This document shows positions 1-7,537 of a DNA stretch of 64,000 bases, piece by piece. Made by a program: the position numbers and the translations under genes. The notes beneath the pieces were generated by a model that was given only the letters and a program-made list of their open reading frames with translations, did no database searches and was not told the origin of the DNA. The DNA lies in NCBI GenBank assembly GCA_050251195.1, contig JBFWNG010000003.1, forward strand, positions 434,001 through 498,000. Direction: 5' to 3'. Numbering within the stretch: the stretch's first letter is position 1; every line of letters starts with the position of its first letter. The stretch comes from JBFWNG01 sp050251195 (GTDB lineage Bacteria > Bdellovibrionota_B > Oligoflexia > Oligoflexales > Oligoflexaceae).

Positions 1-1
1 C

Positions 2-385
2 CTTATCAAGCAAATGCGAGCCGGGAACCTCAGCTATACCCTGGAAGTGCCGGGCGGCGAAATGGACCCTGACGAAAAGGATCCGACGATGGCCGCGCAA
101 AGAGAACTCGAAGAGGAAACGGGTTACAATTCCATGCGTTTCTTGCCCCTGGGGAGTATTTCGCCAAATGCCGCGCTTATGACCAATAAGGTGCACATGT
201 TTTTGGCACTCGATGCTAATTTAGTGCCGAAGCGAAAGCACTTCCCCGACGATTCAGAATCCATCGAAGTTGTTAAAGTACCCATATCAGAATTAGAATC
301 TCTCGTACGTCTTGGACGCATTGATCATGCACTTGCCGCCCTTACGATCATGCTGGGATTGAAATACCTACAAAAACCGGAATGA
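2..385 (+). CDS. Nudix hydrolase (ADP-ribose pyrophosphatase-like), 5' truncated by window edge
   Basis: The frame stays open to the first bases of the window (L-I-K-Q before the first Met at 14), so the true start lies upstream and the N-terminus is missing. The Nudix box is clear: EVPGGEMDPDEKDP then AAQRELEEETGY, which binds the metal used to hydrolyse nucleoside diphosphates linked to another moiety. Counting from the Nudix glycine, the RE-x-x-EE element sits one residue later than the canonical G-x5-E-x7-RE spacing. The LEVPGG lead-in resembles ADP-ribose pyrophosphatases, but substrate cannot be assigned. It ends 7 bp before the isocitrate dehydrogenase gene and is probably cotranscribed with it. 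Confidence 0.85.
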   Translation, partial: LIKQMRAGNLSYTLEVPGGEMDPDEKDPTMAAQRELEEETGYNSMRFLPLGSISPNAALMTNKVHMFLALDANLVPKRKHFPDDSESIEVVKVPISELESLVRLGRIDHALAALTIMLGLKYLQKPE

Positions 386-392
386 GGAAATT

Positions 393-1391
393 ATGACTAA
401 GGTTACATTAGCCCCAGGAGACGGAATCGGACCCGAAATTTGTGAGAGCGTTGTCACTCTATTTGCGGCAGCAAAGGTCGACGTTTCTTGGGAACGCGTC
501 GACATTGGCATGGATCAATATATGAAATCGGGGGAGCTCCTCCCGCAAAGATATCTCGACAGCGTGCAGGAAACGAGAATCTCTCTCAAGGGTCCGACGA
601 CGACCCCAGTCGGCAAAGGTCATAAATCCATTAATGTGACCATTCGACAAGCGTTGGACTTGTATGCTTGCGACCGTCCGGTCAAAAGCATTCCTGGCAT
701 TGTAACTCCCTACGAGAACGTCGATATGCTCATTGTGAGAGAAAATTCTGAGGACCTCTACAGGGGCATTGAATACAAAGTCTCCGACAACGTCGCCCAC
801 GGCATCAAGCTCATAACAAAAGACGCTTCCGCAAAGATCGGCAAACACGCTTTCGAGTTGGCCAGAAAACTAAAGAGAACAAAAGTCACTTGCGTGCACA
901 AAGCCAACATCATGAAGATTACGGACGGGATGTTTCTCGAATCCATTCGCGAAGTATCAAGCTCGTATCCTGAAATAAAATTCGAAGAAATGATTGTGGA
1001 TAACTGCTGTATGCAAATGGTGACTCGCCCTCAACAGTTCGATGTCATCGTAACGGAAAACCTCTACGGGGACATTCTCTCAGATCTAGGCGCTGGCTTG
1101 ATCGGCGGCCTGGGTGTCGCCGCGGGGGCAAACATCGGCGACCGATGCGCTGTTTTCGAAGCAACGCACGGTTCCGCTCCGGACATCAGCGGCAAAGACC
1201 TTGCAAATCCAACAGCCATCATCCTCAGCTCGCTCATGTTGCTTGAACACTTAGGAGACTTTGAAAAAGTTAAGATCATCGAAACAGCCCTCTTCAAAAC
1301 TCTTAGCAACAAGGATACGCGCACCAAGGATCTGGGTGGACCTCTCGGCACGAGAGACTTTACAAAACAAATAATTTCTAACTTGAAGTAA
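393..1391 (+). CDS. icd: isocitrate dehydrogenase, NAD-type (isocitrate/isopropylmalate dehydrogenase family)
   Basis: A 332-residue beta-decarboxylating dehydrogenase that would convert isocitrate to 2-oxoglutarate in the TCA cycle. Visible are GDGIGPEI (9-16), the substrate serine region S79-I-N-V-T-I-R85, VRENSEDLYRGIE (115-127), K170, and the metal aspartates D203, D227 and D231. HGSAPDISGK (259-268) has Asp where NADP enzymes carry Lys/Tyr determinants, so NAD is the likely cofactor. The length and RENSEDLY match the short IDH3/Thermus-like isocitrate enzymes better than LeuB; homoisocitrate or isopropylmalate activity cannot be fully excluded. A GAGG Shine-Dalgarno precedes the ATG. The PP2C gene follows after 6 bp. 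Confidence 0.8.
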   Translation: MTKVTLAPGDGIGPEICESVVTLFAAAKVDVSWERVDIGMDQYMKSGELLPQRYLDSVQETRISLKGPTTTPVGKGHKSINVTIRQALDLYACDRPVKSIPGIVTPYENVDMLIVRENSEDLYRGIEYKVSDNVAHGIKLITKDASAKIGKHAFELARKLKRTKVTCVHKANIMKITDGMFLESIREVSSSYPEIKFEEMIVDNCCMQMVTRPQQFDVIVTENLYGDILSDLGAGLIGGLGVAAGANIGDRCAVFEATHGSAPDISGKDLANPTAIILSSLMLLEHLGDFEKVKIIETALFKTLSNKDTRTKDLGGPLGTRDFTKQIISNLK

Positions 1392-1397
1392 GACGTC

Positions 1398-2141
1398 ATG
1401 ATTAAAGTTGCGTGCAATGGCGGGACAGACGTTGGTAAGGTAAGACCTACCAATCAGGATTCATTCCATGTTGATCCCAAATCGTCGTTGTTTATTGTAG
1501 CCGACGGCATGGGCGGACATGCAGGCGGTGAGATTGCCAGCCAGCTCTGCATTGAAACGATCGCCGCATTCTTAGCCGAAAACGCCCCAAAACAAAAACC
1601 GACGACACATCCGTTCACTCAGATATCTTTCAATCTGATGCGGGCCGTCAACTTCGCCTCGGGTAAAATCTATGAGCGCGCGCTTGAAGAACCCCGGTTT
1701 AAAGGAATGGGGACGACAGCTACCGTCGTCAAAGTCGTTGACGACTACGCCTATTTCGCGCACGTCGGCGATAGCAGGTTGTATCTTCTCCGAAGCGGCT
1801 TTTTATATCAGCTCACCTTCGATCACTCTCTCGTCAACGAACAGCTTCGGGCGGGTATTTTATCGGAAGAAGAAGCCCACTCGCACCATCTTAAGAACGT
1901 TATCACGAGAAGCGTCGGGTACCAGGAGGAAGAGGACGTCGACACGAACGTCTTAAAACTGGCTACCGAGGATATTTTGGTTTTGTGCAGCGACGGCTTA
2001 CACGGTAAAGTGACAGACCAAGAAATTGCTAAAATTTGCGGTTTCTCCAAGGAAAACGCGGTGAAAGAGCTCATTAATTTGGCAAATAAGCGCGGGGGCG
2101 ACGACAATATCACCGTGATAATTTTGAGGATTCAAGGATAG
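1398..2141 (+). CDS. PP2C-family serine/threonine protein phosphatase
   Basis: A 247-residue single-domain metal-dependent phosphatase of the Stp/PrpC type, cytosolic, with no membrane segment. All PP2C signatures appear in order: GTDVGKVRPTNQDSF (9-23, first metal Asp), VADGMGGHAGGE (34-45), a GMGTTATV stretch, AHVGDSRLYLLR, a DHS motif, LVLCSDGLHGKV, and the closing GGDDNITVI. Such enzymes usually oppose Hanks-type Ser/Thr kinases; no kinase gene is present here, so the partner is unknown. It lies 6 bp after the isocitrate dehydrogenase gene. Confidence 0.9.
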   Translation: MIKVACNGGTDVGKVRPTNQDSFHVDPKSSLFIVADGMGGHAGGEIASQLCIETIAAFLAENAPKQKPTTHPFTQISFNLMRAVNFASGKIYERALEEPRFKGMGTTATVVKVVDDYAYFAHVGDSRLYLLRSGFLYQLTFDHSLVNEQLRAGILSEEEAHSHHLKNVITRSVGYQEEEDVDTNVLKLATEDILVLCSDGLHGKVTDQEIAKICGFSKENAVKELINLANKRGGDDNITVIILRIQG

Positions 2142-2214
2142 GCAGCTGCAGCCGATAGAAGTATTAAAGACGGAAATTCTATCTTGGCAGCCGTGGAACG
2201 TTAGAGGACCAGAT

Positions 2215-3162
2215 ATGAAAAAAGTAACCTTAGTCGTAATTCCCGGAGATTCATCCGCCGCGAAGCATTTAACCATTCCTAAGGCCTTGATGGATTTGGT
2301 TTTTTTCTCGGGAATATTGATTTTTTGCCTTGCCGGCTATTTTGTTTTTGACTACGTCCAACTCCGCCATTTCAAACACTCTTACTATAAATTAACCACA
2401 GAAAACGAGGGGTTAAAGGGGGAGGCCCAACTTCTGGCCACCAACCTCGAAGAAGTAAAAAAATCGCTGACCCAGGTTCAGGAATATAGCGCTAAACTCA
2501 CTGAAATTACTCAGATAAGAGCCAAAAAGTTCACCAAGAAAACCGGAATCGGGCCGCTGAGCGAAGCCGAGGAAAAGTCGTTTAAAGTGAACGAGGGTGA
2601 GGCCCCAGAACCGCAAAACTATATGCCCCTAGGCATAAACATGGACAAACTTGTGTTCCAGCCTGTCTTTGATCGGCTATCGTTCGTGGGACAGCGGGCA
2701 AACCAGAGCGCGCTGAAGCTCCAACACCTTTTATCGACATTAAGCCAACAGAAATCGCTCCTTTCGTCGATTCCATCGATAAACCCCGTGGACGGTTGGA
2801 TTACGTCCGGGTTCGGATCAAGAATATCGCCTTTTACCGGTGAAAGAGCCATTCACAAGGGAATAGACGTAGCGTCGCCTATCGGAACGCCAGTCTATGC
2901 GCCTGCTGACGGTGTCGTGATCTTTATGGGCGCCAAAGAGGGCTTCGGAAACTTCGTTATGGTTGCGCATGGTTACGGAGTAGTTACCGGGTACGGACAC
3001 AATGCTGAAAACCTGGTCCAGCCCGGCCAGCGCATTAAGCGGGGCGATCAAATTGCCACAGTTGGAATGTCGGGCCGTACCACCGGACCGCATTTGCATT
3101 ACGAAGTCCTTCTCAACGGCGTCAACGTCGATCCAAGAAAATTCATTCTCGACTCATTCTAA
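2215..3162 (+). CDS. membrane-anchored M23 (LytM/NlpD-type) metallopeptidase
   Basis: A 315-residue envelope protein. One N-terminal membrane segment (about 26-46) is followed by a heptad-like coiled coil (about 55-105), a linker, and a C-terminal M23 domain from about residue 190. The zinc site is intact: H214-K-G-I-D218 and H293-L-H295-Y-E-V, with a further His in GYGH (262). Catalytically complete M23 proteins are usually peptidoglycan endopeptidases; degenerate relatives activate amidases during division. Conserved ligands favour a real peptidase. The start has a good AGAGGA Shine-Dalgarno. It lies just upstream of secA. Confidence 0.88.
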   Translation: MKKVTLVVIPGDSSAAKHLTIPKALMDLVFFSGILIFCLAGYFVFDYVQLRHFKHSYYKLTTENEGLKGEAQLLATNLEEVKKSLTQVQEYSAKLTEITQIRAKKFTKKTGIGPLSEAEEKSFKVNEGEAPEPQNYMPLGINMDKLVFQPVFDRLSFVGQRANQSALKLQHLLSTLSQQKSLLSSIPSINPVDGWITSGFGSRISPFTGERAIHKGIDVASPIGTPVYAPADGVVIFMGAKEGFGNFVMVAHGYGVVTGYGHNAENLVQPGQRIKRGDQIATVGMSGRTTGPHLHYEVLLNGVNVDPRKFILDSF

Positions 3163-3286
3163 AAAATGTGCGAACACGGGCACAATGCAGACATGGGCAA
3201 AGGCACGGGCACAGGCACGTGTTACTGCTGAATATTCCCAAAAAGTCTGCTAAGGTAGACTGAATTTAATTTGGGTGAAGTGAAGA
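3163..3286. repeat. intergenic GGCAC-rich low-complexity stretch before secA
   Basis: Between the M23 peptidase gene and secA, GGGCAC/GGCAC/GGGCAA units recur several times between 3176 and 3219. They are bracketed by an inverted pair, AACACG (3173-3178) and CGTGTT (3218-3223). There is no T-run after the pair, so it is not a convincing terminator. It may be a decayed repeat or simple-sequence expansion. I see no clear promoter. Confidence 0.35.
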
Positions 3287-5938
3287 ATGTTTGATATTGC
3301 AAGAAAAATTTTCGGAACCAAAAACGAACGAGAGATAAAACGATACAGAGATATCGTCGGTCGAATAAACGGCTTTGAATCAAATCTCAAATCTTTATCT
3401 GATGACGACCTTAAAGCCAAAACCGTCAAGTTTAAAGAACAGCTTGCGCAAGGCAAGACACTTGATGACCTCGCTCCCGAGGCATTTGCCGTTGTAAGAG
3501 AGGCATCACGCCGGGTTTTGTCGATGCGGCACTTCGACGTTCAGATGATTGGCGGACTCGTCTTGCACGAAGGCAAGATCGCCGAGATGAAAACGGGCGA
3601 AGGAAAGACTCTGACCGCAACCCTTCCCGTTTATCTCAATGCGCTTAAAGGCGAAGGCGCCCATGTCGTTACAGTCAACGACTACCTGGCAACTCGGGAC
3701 TCCGAGTGGATGGGCAGGTTGTACGGCTTCCTCGGATTGACTACCGGCATTATCGTTCACGGTATGACGGACACCCAGAGACGGGCGTCGTACAATTCCG
3801 ACATAACCTACGGAACCAACAACGAGTTTGGATTCGATTACCTGCGCGATAATATGAAAACGGAACTCAGTCGTTTCGTACAAAGAAAACACAGCTTTTG
3901 TATCGTGGACGAAGTTGACTCAATCTTGATCGACGAAGCCCGAACGCCGCTCATTATTTCTGGTCCCGCGGAAACCTCGACAGAGCTTTATACCAAGGTT
4001 AACACCGCTATTCCCGGTCTCCATAAGGACAGCGATTACATCGTTGACGAAAAATCCCGAACCGTGACCTTAACCGAAGACGGTATCAGCAAGCTCGAGA
4101 AACGGTTGCGAACCGACAACATCTACGACCCCGCGAACATCGACATTCTGCACCATGTTCAAATGGCGCTTAAAGCTCATATGATCTTTAAAAAAGATGT
4201 CGATTACGTCGTCAAAGAAGGCAAAGTCGTTATCGTCGACGAATTCACAGGTCGCCTTATGCCGGGTCGTCGCTACAGCGACGGACTCCACGGCGCCTTG
4301 GAAGCCAAAGAGCACGTCGCCGTGCAAAACGAAACGCAAGTACTCGCTTCCATCACATTCCAAAACTTTTTCCGTCTGTATGCAAAACTTGCAGGGATGA
4401 CAGGCACTGCCGACACCGAGGCGGTTGAGTTCAAAAAGATTTACAACCTCGACGTAGCCGTTATCCCGACCAACAGATCCAACGTTCGGAAGGACGAGCA
4501 AGACGAGGTCTACAGGACATCCGTCGAGAAGTTCACAGTTATCGCGAACGAGATTGCGGCTGTACAGAAAACCGGTCAACCAATATTGGTCGGCACGGTG
4601 TCCGTCGAAAGGTCCGAATTGCTGGCGAACCTCTTGCGCAAGAGAGGCATTCCGCACGAAATTCTCAACGCGAAGAATCACGGCCGAGAAGCCGCCATTA
4701 TTGCCAATGCGGGACAGCGCGGCAACGTCACGATCTCGACAAACATGGCGGGTCGAGGTACCGACATCGTGTTGGGGGAAGGCGTCGCGCAATTAGGCGG
4801 CCTTTATGTGATCGGTACGGAGCGGCACGAGTCCCGTCGTATCGACAATCAGCTGCGGGGCCGATCCGGTCGCCAAGGTGACGCCGGCAGAAGTAAGTTC
4901 TTCTTGTCCCTGGAAGACGATCTGATGAGAATTTTTGCGTCCGACAGATTGTCGGCGATCATGGGACGTCTCGGAATGAAAGAAGGCGAGGCGATCATCT
5001 CCCCGATGGTGACTCGAGCCATCGAACGCGCTCAGCGAAGAGTAGAAGAGCAGAACTTCTCGAGCCGAAAACACGTCCTCGAGTATGACGACGTCATGAA
5101 CCAGCAACGACAGGTTGTTTATAGCCGCCGACGAAAAGTCTTAGACGGAACAACCGATATCGACTTTTTGGAAGATGCTGTTCGAGGAATTGCAACGAGC
5201 GTTGTCAGCGCCTTTGCCCCTGAAAAATCGGAAGCTAAAAGTTGGGACAAAGAAAAACTAACGCAGAAAGTATCGGCTGAGTTCCATACAAAATTTGATT
5301 TTGGAGATTTGAATTTCACGGATATCTCGGTGGAAGCGGTGGTCGATACCGTCGTGTCGCACGTGACGCAAGCCTACCAGCAGAAAAAAGCCGGTGTCGG
5401 CGATGAAATCATGCGCAAAATCGAAATGTTCATCTATCTTCAGATCATCGACCAAGCCTGGAAAGAGCATTTGCGCGCCATGGAAACGCTGCAAGACAAT
5501 GTGCGGTTGAGAGGATACGGCCAGCGCGATCCGCTTCAAGAGTATAAGAAAGAAGCTTTTACGCTCTTTCAAAGTCTCATGATTCGGATAGAAGACGAAA
5601 CGGTTCTCACTTTGGTTCGCATGCCGCCGCCAACAATTACATACAACAAAGAAATGGAACCAGCAAAAGCGCCGGACGATTCGAAGTTGAATTATAATCA
5701 TCCTGAGCCTACGAGCGCTATCAGTCCAGCAGCAAAACCGGCTGTTGCCAACAAGTCTCAAGAGAACGATGCGCTTATTTACCACGGATCACGCTCCGCT
5801 CCTGCACCAGACGCCGCGAAGGTGGAAACATTCATTCGCGATGGCGACAAAGTCGGTAGAAACGATGATTGCCCTTGTGGTTCGGGCAAAAAATACAAGA
5901 AGTGCCATGGGAAAATCGGCGCCCAAGCTACCTTGTAA
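3287..5938 (+). CDS. secA: preprotein translocase ATPase SecA
   Basis: An 883-residue, full-length motor of the Sec pathway that couples ATP hydrolysis to pushing preproteins through SecYEG. Walker A is TGEGKT (103-108); Walker B is DEVDS (208-212), followed by ILIDEARTPLIISGP. The preprotein cross-linking region, helicase motif VI region (NQLRGRSGRQGD) and helical scaffold are present. The C-terminus has a SEC-C zinc motif with C862, C864, C873 and H874, which normally binds SecB and lipid. It is the last large gene before a small membrane protein. The companion yajC gene is elsewhere in the window (about 19.3-19.6 kb, minus strand). Confidence 0.98.
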   Translation: MFDIARKIFGTKNEREIKRYRDIVGRINGFESNLKSLSDDDLKAKTVKFKEQLAQGKTLDDLAPEAFAVVREASRRVLSMRHFDVQMIGGLVLHEGKIAEMKTGEGKTLTATLPVYLNALKGEGAHVVTVNDYLATRDSEWMGRLYGFLGLTTGIIVHGMTDTQRRASYNSDITYGTNNEFGFDYLRDNMKTELSRFVQRKHSFCIVDEVDSILIDEARTPLIISGPAETSTELYTKVNTAIPGLHKDSDYIVDEKSRTVTLTEDGISKLEKRLRTDNIYDPANIDILHHVQMALKAHMIFKKDVDYVVKEGKVVIVDEFTGRLMPGRRYSDGLHGALEAKEHVAVQNETQVLASITFQNFFRLYAKLAGMTGTADTEAVEFKKIYNLDVAVIPTNRSNVRKDEQDEVYRTSVEKFTVIANEIAAVQKTGQPILVGTVSVERSELLANLLRKRGIPHEILNAKNHGREAAIIANAGQRGNVTISTNMAGRGTDIVLGEGVAQLGGLYVIGTERHESRRIDNQLRGRSGRQGDAGRSKFFLSLEDDLMRIFASDRLSAIMGRLGMKEGEAIISPMVTRAIERAQRRVEEQNFSSRKHVLEYDDVMNQQRQVVYSRRRKVLDGTTDIDFLEDAVRGIATSVVSAFAPEKSEAKSWDKEKLTQKVSAEFHTKFDFGDLNFTDISVEAVVDTVVSHVTQAYQQKKAGVGDEIMRKIEMFIYLQIIDQAWKEHLRAMETLQDNVRLRGYGQRDPLQEYKKEAFTLFQSLMIRIEDETVLTLVRMPPPTITYNKEMEPAKAPDDSKLNYNHPEPTSAISPAAKPAVANKSQENDALIYHGSRSAPAPDAAKVETFIRDGDKVGRNDDCPCGSGKKYKKCHGKIGAQATL

Positions 5939-5959
5939 CGATGGGGATAAGGTCAAACG

Positions 5960-6316
5960 ATGCGCGAGCTTTTAGAATTTCATCCCGAGAGCGAGGATAC
6001 GGTTGTATCCAGAATCCTCATCGCCGTTCATGAGGCGATCGACAGGGAGTTTCCAAAGGCAAATCCGCCTCCGTCACGGTTTGCCAAAACCGTTTTTTCG
6101 GGTAATGACGAGCCTACGGCTCTCAACCAGCCGGGTCTCGGTGAATTCGCAAGCGTTCCTGACACAAGTCGAGAACAGGCGCCCGGCACTATGGAACGAA
6201 CCAAGATTTCGGGCGTCCAGAGCGTACTCTTCATGTATTGCCTCATTTCTCTCGTAACGATTATTTTTACGGTTCTTTGCTTTTATTTGCTTGCCGAATT
6301 GGTCAAAAACATGTGA
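5960..6316 (+). CDS. hypothetical protein with C-terminal membrane anchor
   Basis: A 118-residue protein I do not recognise. The N-terminal two thirds is soluble and polar (a short helical stretch of about 35 residues, then a Pro/Ser/Thr-rich linker). One strong membrane segment covers about residues 84-113 near the C-terminus, so it looks tail-anchored with its bulk in the cytoplasm. An AAGG Shine-Dalgarno lies 8 nt upstream. It sits 21 bp after secA and 41 bp before rph, so it is likely cotranscribed. Whether it has any tie to secretion is unknown. Confidence 0.65.
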   Translation: MRELLEFHPESEDTVVSRILIAVHEAIDREFPKANPPPSRFAKTVFSGNDEPTALNQPGLGEFASVPDTSREQAPGTMERTKISGVQSVLFMYCLISLVTIIFTVLCFYLLAELVKNM

Positions 6317-6357
6317 TGGGCTTTCTTGCGGAAGCTTATCAGTAAAGGATACCTCAT

Positions 6358-7092
6358 ATGCTAAGAAAAGACGGTCGTTCCCCGGAGCAAACCCGGCCTA
6401 TCAGACTCATACCCCGATTCACTCAAAACGGCGACGGCAACGTCCTCGTGGAGTACGGGAATACAAAGGTATTGTGCATTGTCTGGGTTGAATCGGGCGT
6501 ACCGCCATTTCTCAGGAACTCCCACCCGCCCAAGGGCTGGCTGACAGCTGAGTATGCCATGCTTCCGGGCGCGGCAAGCACGCGCTCCAAACGAGAACGT
6601 CCTTACCCCTCTGGCCGATCCCAAGAAATTCAGCGACTTATTGGTCGATCCCTTCGCGGAATAATAAATCTATCAAAATGTCCGGAAGTAACATTTATGA
6701 TCGACTGCGACGTGCTGCAGGCGGACGGCGGAACAAGAACCGCTTCTATTACGGGAGCTTACGCTGCGTTGAAAATGGCCGTCGACAGCCTTATTCGCCA
6801 AAGAAAACTCTCAACCAATCCGATTTTTGACGCCGTAGCGGCGATTTCGGTTGGGTACCGCCAAGGTCAGATGCTGGTCGACCTCAACTACGAAGAGGAC
6901 AGCTCCGCCGATCTCGACATGAACGTCGTTCTCACCCAAAGTGGAAAAATCCTGGAAATTCAGGGAACTGCCGAAGGCGAAGCCTTCACCAAAGAACAAG
7001 TAACTGAAATCATTGAGGCCGCTGAGGTCGCTTTGGCTCCTTGTTTTGAGCTGCAACAGGCAGCGGCCGAAGGTCGGCTTGCCGAACTCTAA
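6358..7092 (+). CDS. rph: ribonuclease PH
   Basis: A 244-residue phosphorolytic 3'-5' exoribonuclease that trims the 3' trailer of tRNA precursors. The family opening (RKDGRSPEQTRPI), the GSVLVEYGNTKVLC-like strand (here GNVLVEYGNTKVLCIV), TAEYAMLPGAASTRSKRER, RSQEIQRLIGRSLRG and the C-terminal DLNYEEDSSADLDMNVV metal/phosphate region are all present. The length is normal. The AAAGGA Shine-Dalgarno supports this ATG. A large hairpin-forming intergenic stretch follows. Confidence 0.95.
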   Translation: MLRKDGRSPEQTRPIRLIPRFTQNGDGNVLVEYGNTKVLCIVWVESGVPPFLRNSHPPKGWLTAEYAMLPGAASTRSKRERPYPSGRSQEIQRLIGRSLRGIINLSKCPEVTFMIDCDVLQADGGTRTASITGAYAALKMAVDSLIRQRKLSTNPIFDAVAAISVGYRQGQMLVDLNYEEDSSADLDMNVVLTQSGKILEIQGTAEGEAFTKEQVTEIIEAAEVALAPCFELQQAAAEGRLAEL

Positions 7093-7098
7093 AATAGT

Positions 7099-7175
7099 CT
7101 TCCGCTATTCCCATCCTTCCGCGTCCCCGCGTAAAAAAATGTTCGCGGAAACGCGGAAGTCTGGAATCGCGGAAG
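7099..7175. repeat. nested inverted repeat (large hairpin) downstream of rph
   Basis: Three nested arm pairs: 7099-7111 CTTCCGCTATTCC with 7163-7175 GGAATCGCGGAAG (12 of 13 pair), 7116-7124 CTTCCGCGT with 7151-7159 ACGCGGAAG (9 of 9), and 7127-7131 CCGCG with 7144-7148 CGCGG. The apical loop is A-rich. The CTTCCGC unit recurs four times counting both strands. A related half copy (ATTCC-ACG-CTTCCGCGT) is at 43155-43171 after ftsZ. There is no T-run on either side. It may be a REP-like element, an mRNA 3'-end stabiliser, or a small structured RNA. Confidence 0.6.
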
Positions 7176-7245
7176 CCCCCGCACTTGTCAATGATTCAAG
7201 GCATTTACAAAATTCACCTTAAGCTGGCGTGTTTGTTTCCGAAAA

Positions 7246-7279
7246 TACATGAAGTACATGAAAATACATGTATGACATG
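7246..7279 (+). promoter_or_regulatory. four phased TACATG/GACATG direct repeats (candidate operator)
   Basis: TACATG occurs at 7246-7251, 7255-7260 and 7265-7270, followed by GACATG at 7274-7279. The steps of 9, 10 and 9 bp are close to one DNA turn. The array covers the first two in-frame ATG codons (7268, 7277) of the ribbon-helix-helix-like gene. Small RHH repressors commonly bind short phased repeats over their own promoter, so autoregulation is a reasonable inference. Confidence 0.5.
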
Positions 7280-7537
7280 TCAGAAAAACGGAGATATGGC
7301 TTGGTGCGGCAGAAAAAAATTCGGCGAAAGTCACGGATGGTATCGCTTCGGATAACGGAGGAGCAATATCAGGCGCTCGAGGTGATTGGCGCTCAGCTGC
7401 GAAAGTCTACGGGGTTTCACATTACCCGTGCGTCTATTATTCTCAAACTCATGGAATTCGGACTTCCTGCGCTGGAGCAGGTTTTTCCGGAAATTCGCAA
7501 CGACATAAACAATATTGACGTGAGCAAGGCGGGCTAA
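7268..7537 (+). CDS. small ribbon-helix-helix-like DNA-binding protein
   Basis: At most 89 residues; very basic at the N-terminus (RQKKIRRKSR), then RMVSLRITEEQYQALEVIGAQL, a strand followed by a helix typical of CopG/Arc RHH domains, and a second helix with ASIILKLMEFGLPAL. It is likely a small transcription factor, target unknown. Start is uncertain. ATG 7268 and ATG 7277 have no Shine-Dalgarno and lie in the TACATG array, whereas TTG 7301 has GGAGA 6 nt upstream and would begin directly before the RHH domain. The stop overlaps the end of convergent purF by 4 bp. No antitoxin/toxin partner is next to it. Confidence 0.65.
   Translation: MYDMSEKRRYGLVRQKKIRRKSRMVSLRITEEQYQALEVIGAQLRKSTGFHITRASIILKLMEFGLPALEQVFPEIRNDINNIDVSKAG

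Noticed and set aside
4070..4792. 240-codon minus-strand frame inside secA
   Set aside because: It runs antisense through the most conserved part of SecA, with no ribosome site or recognisable domain.
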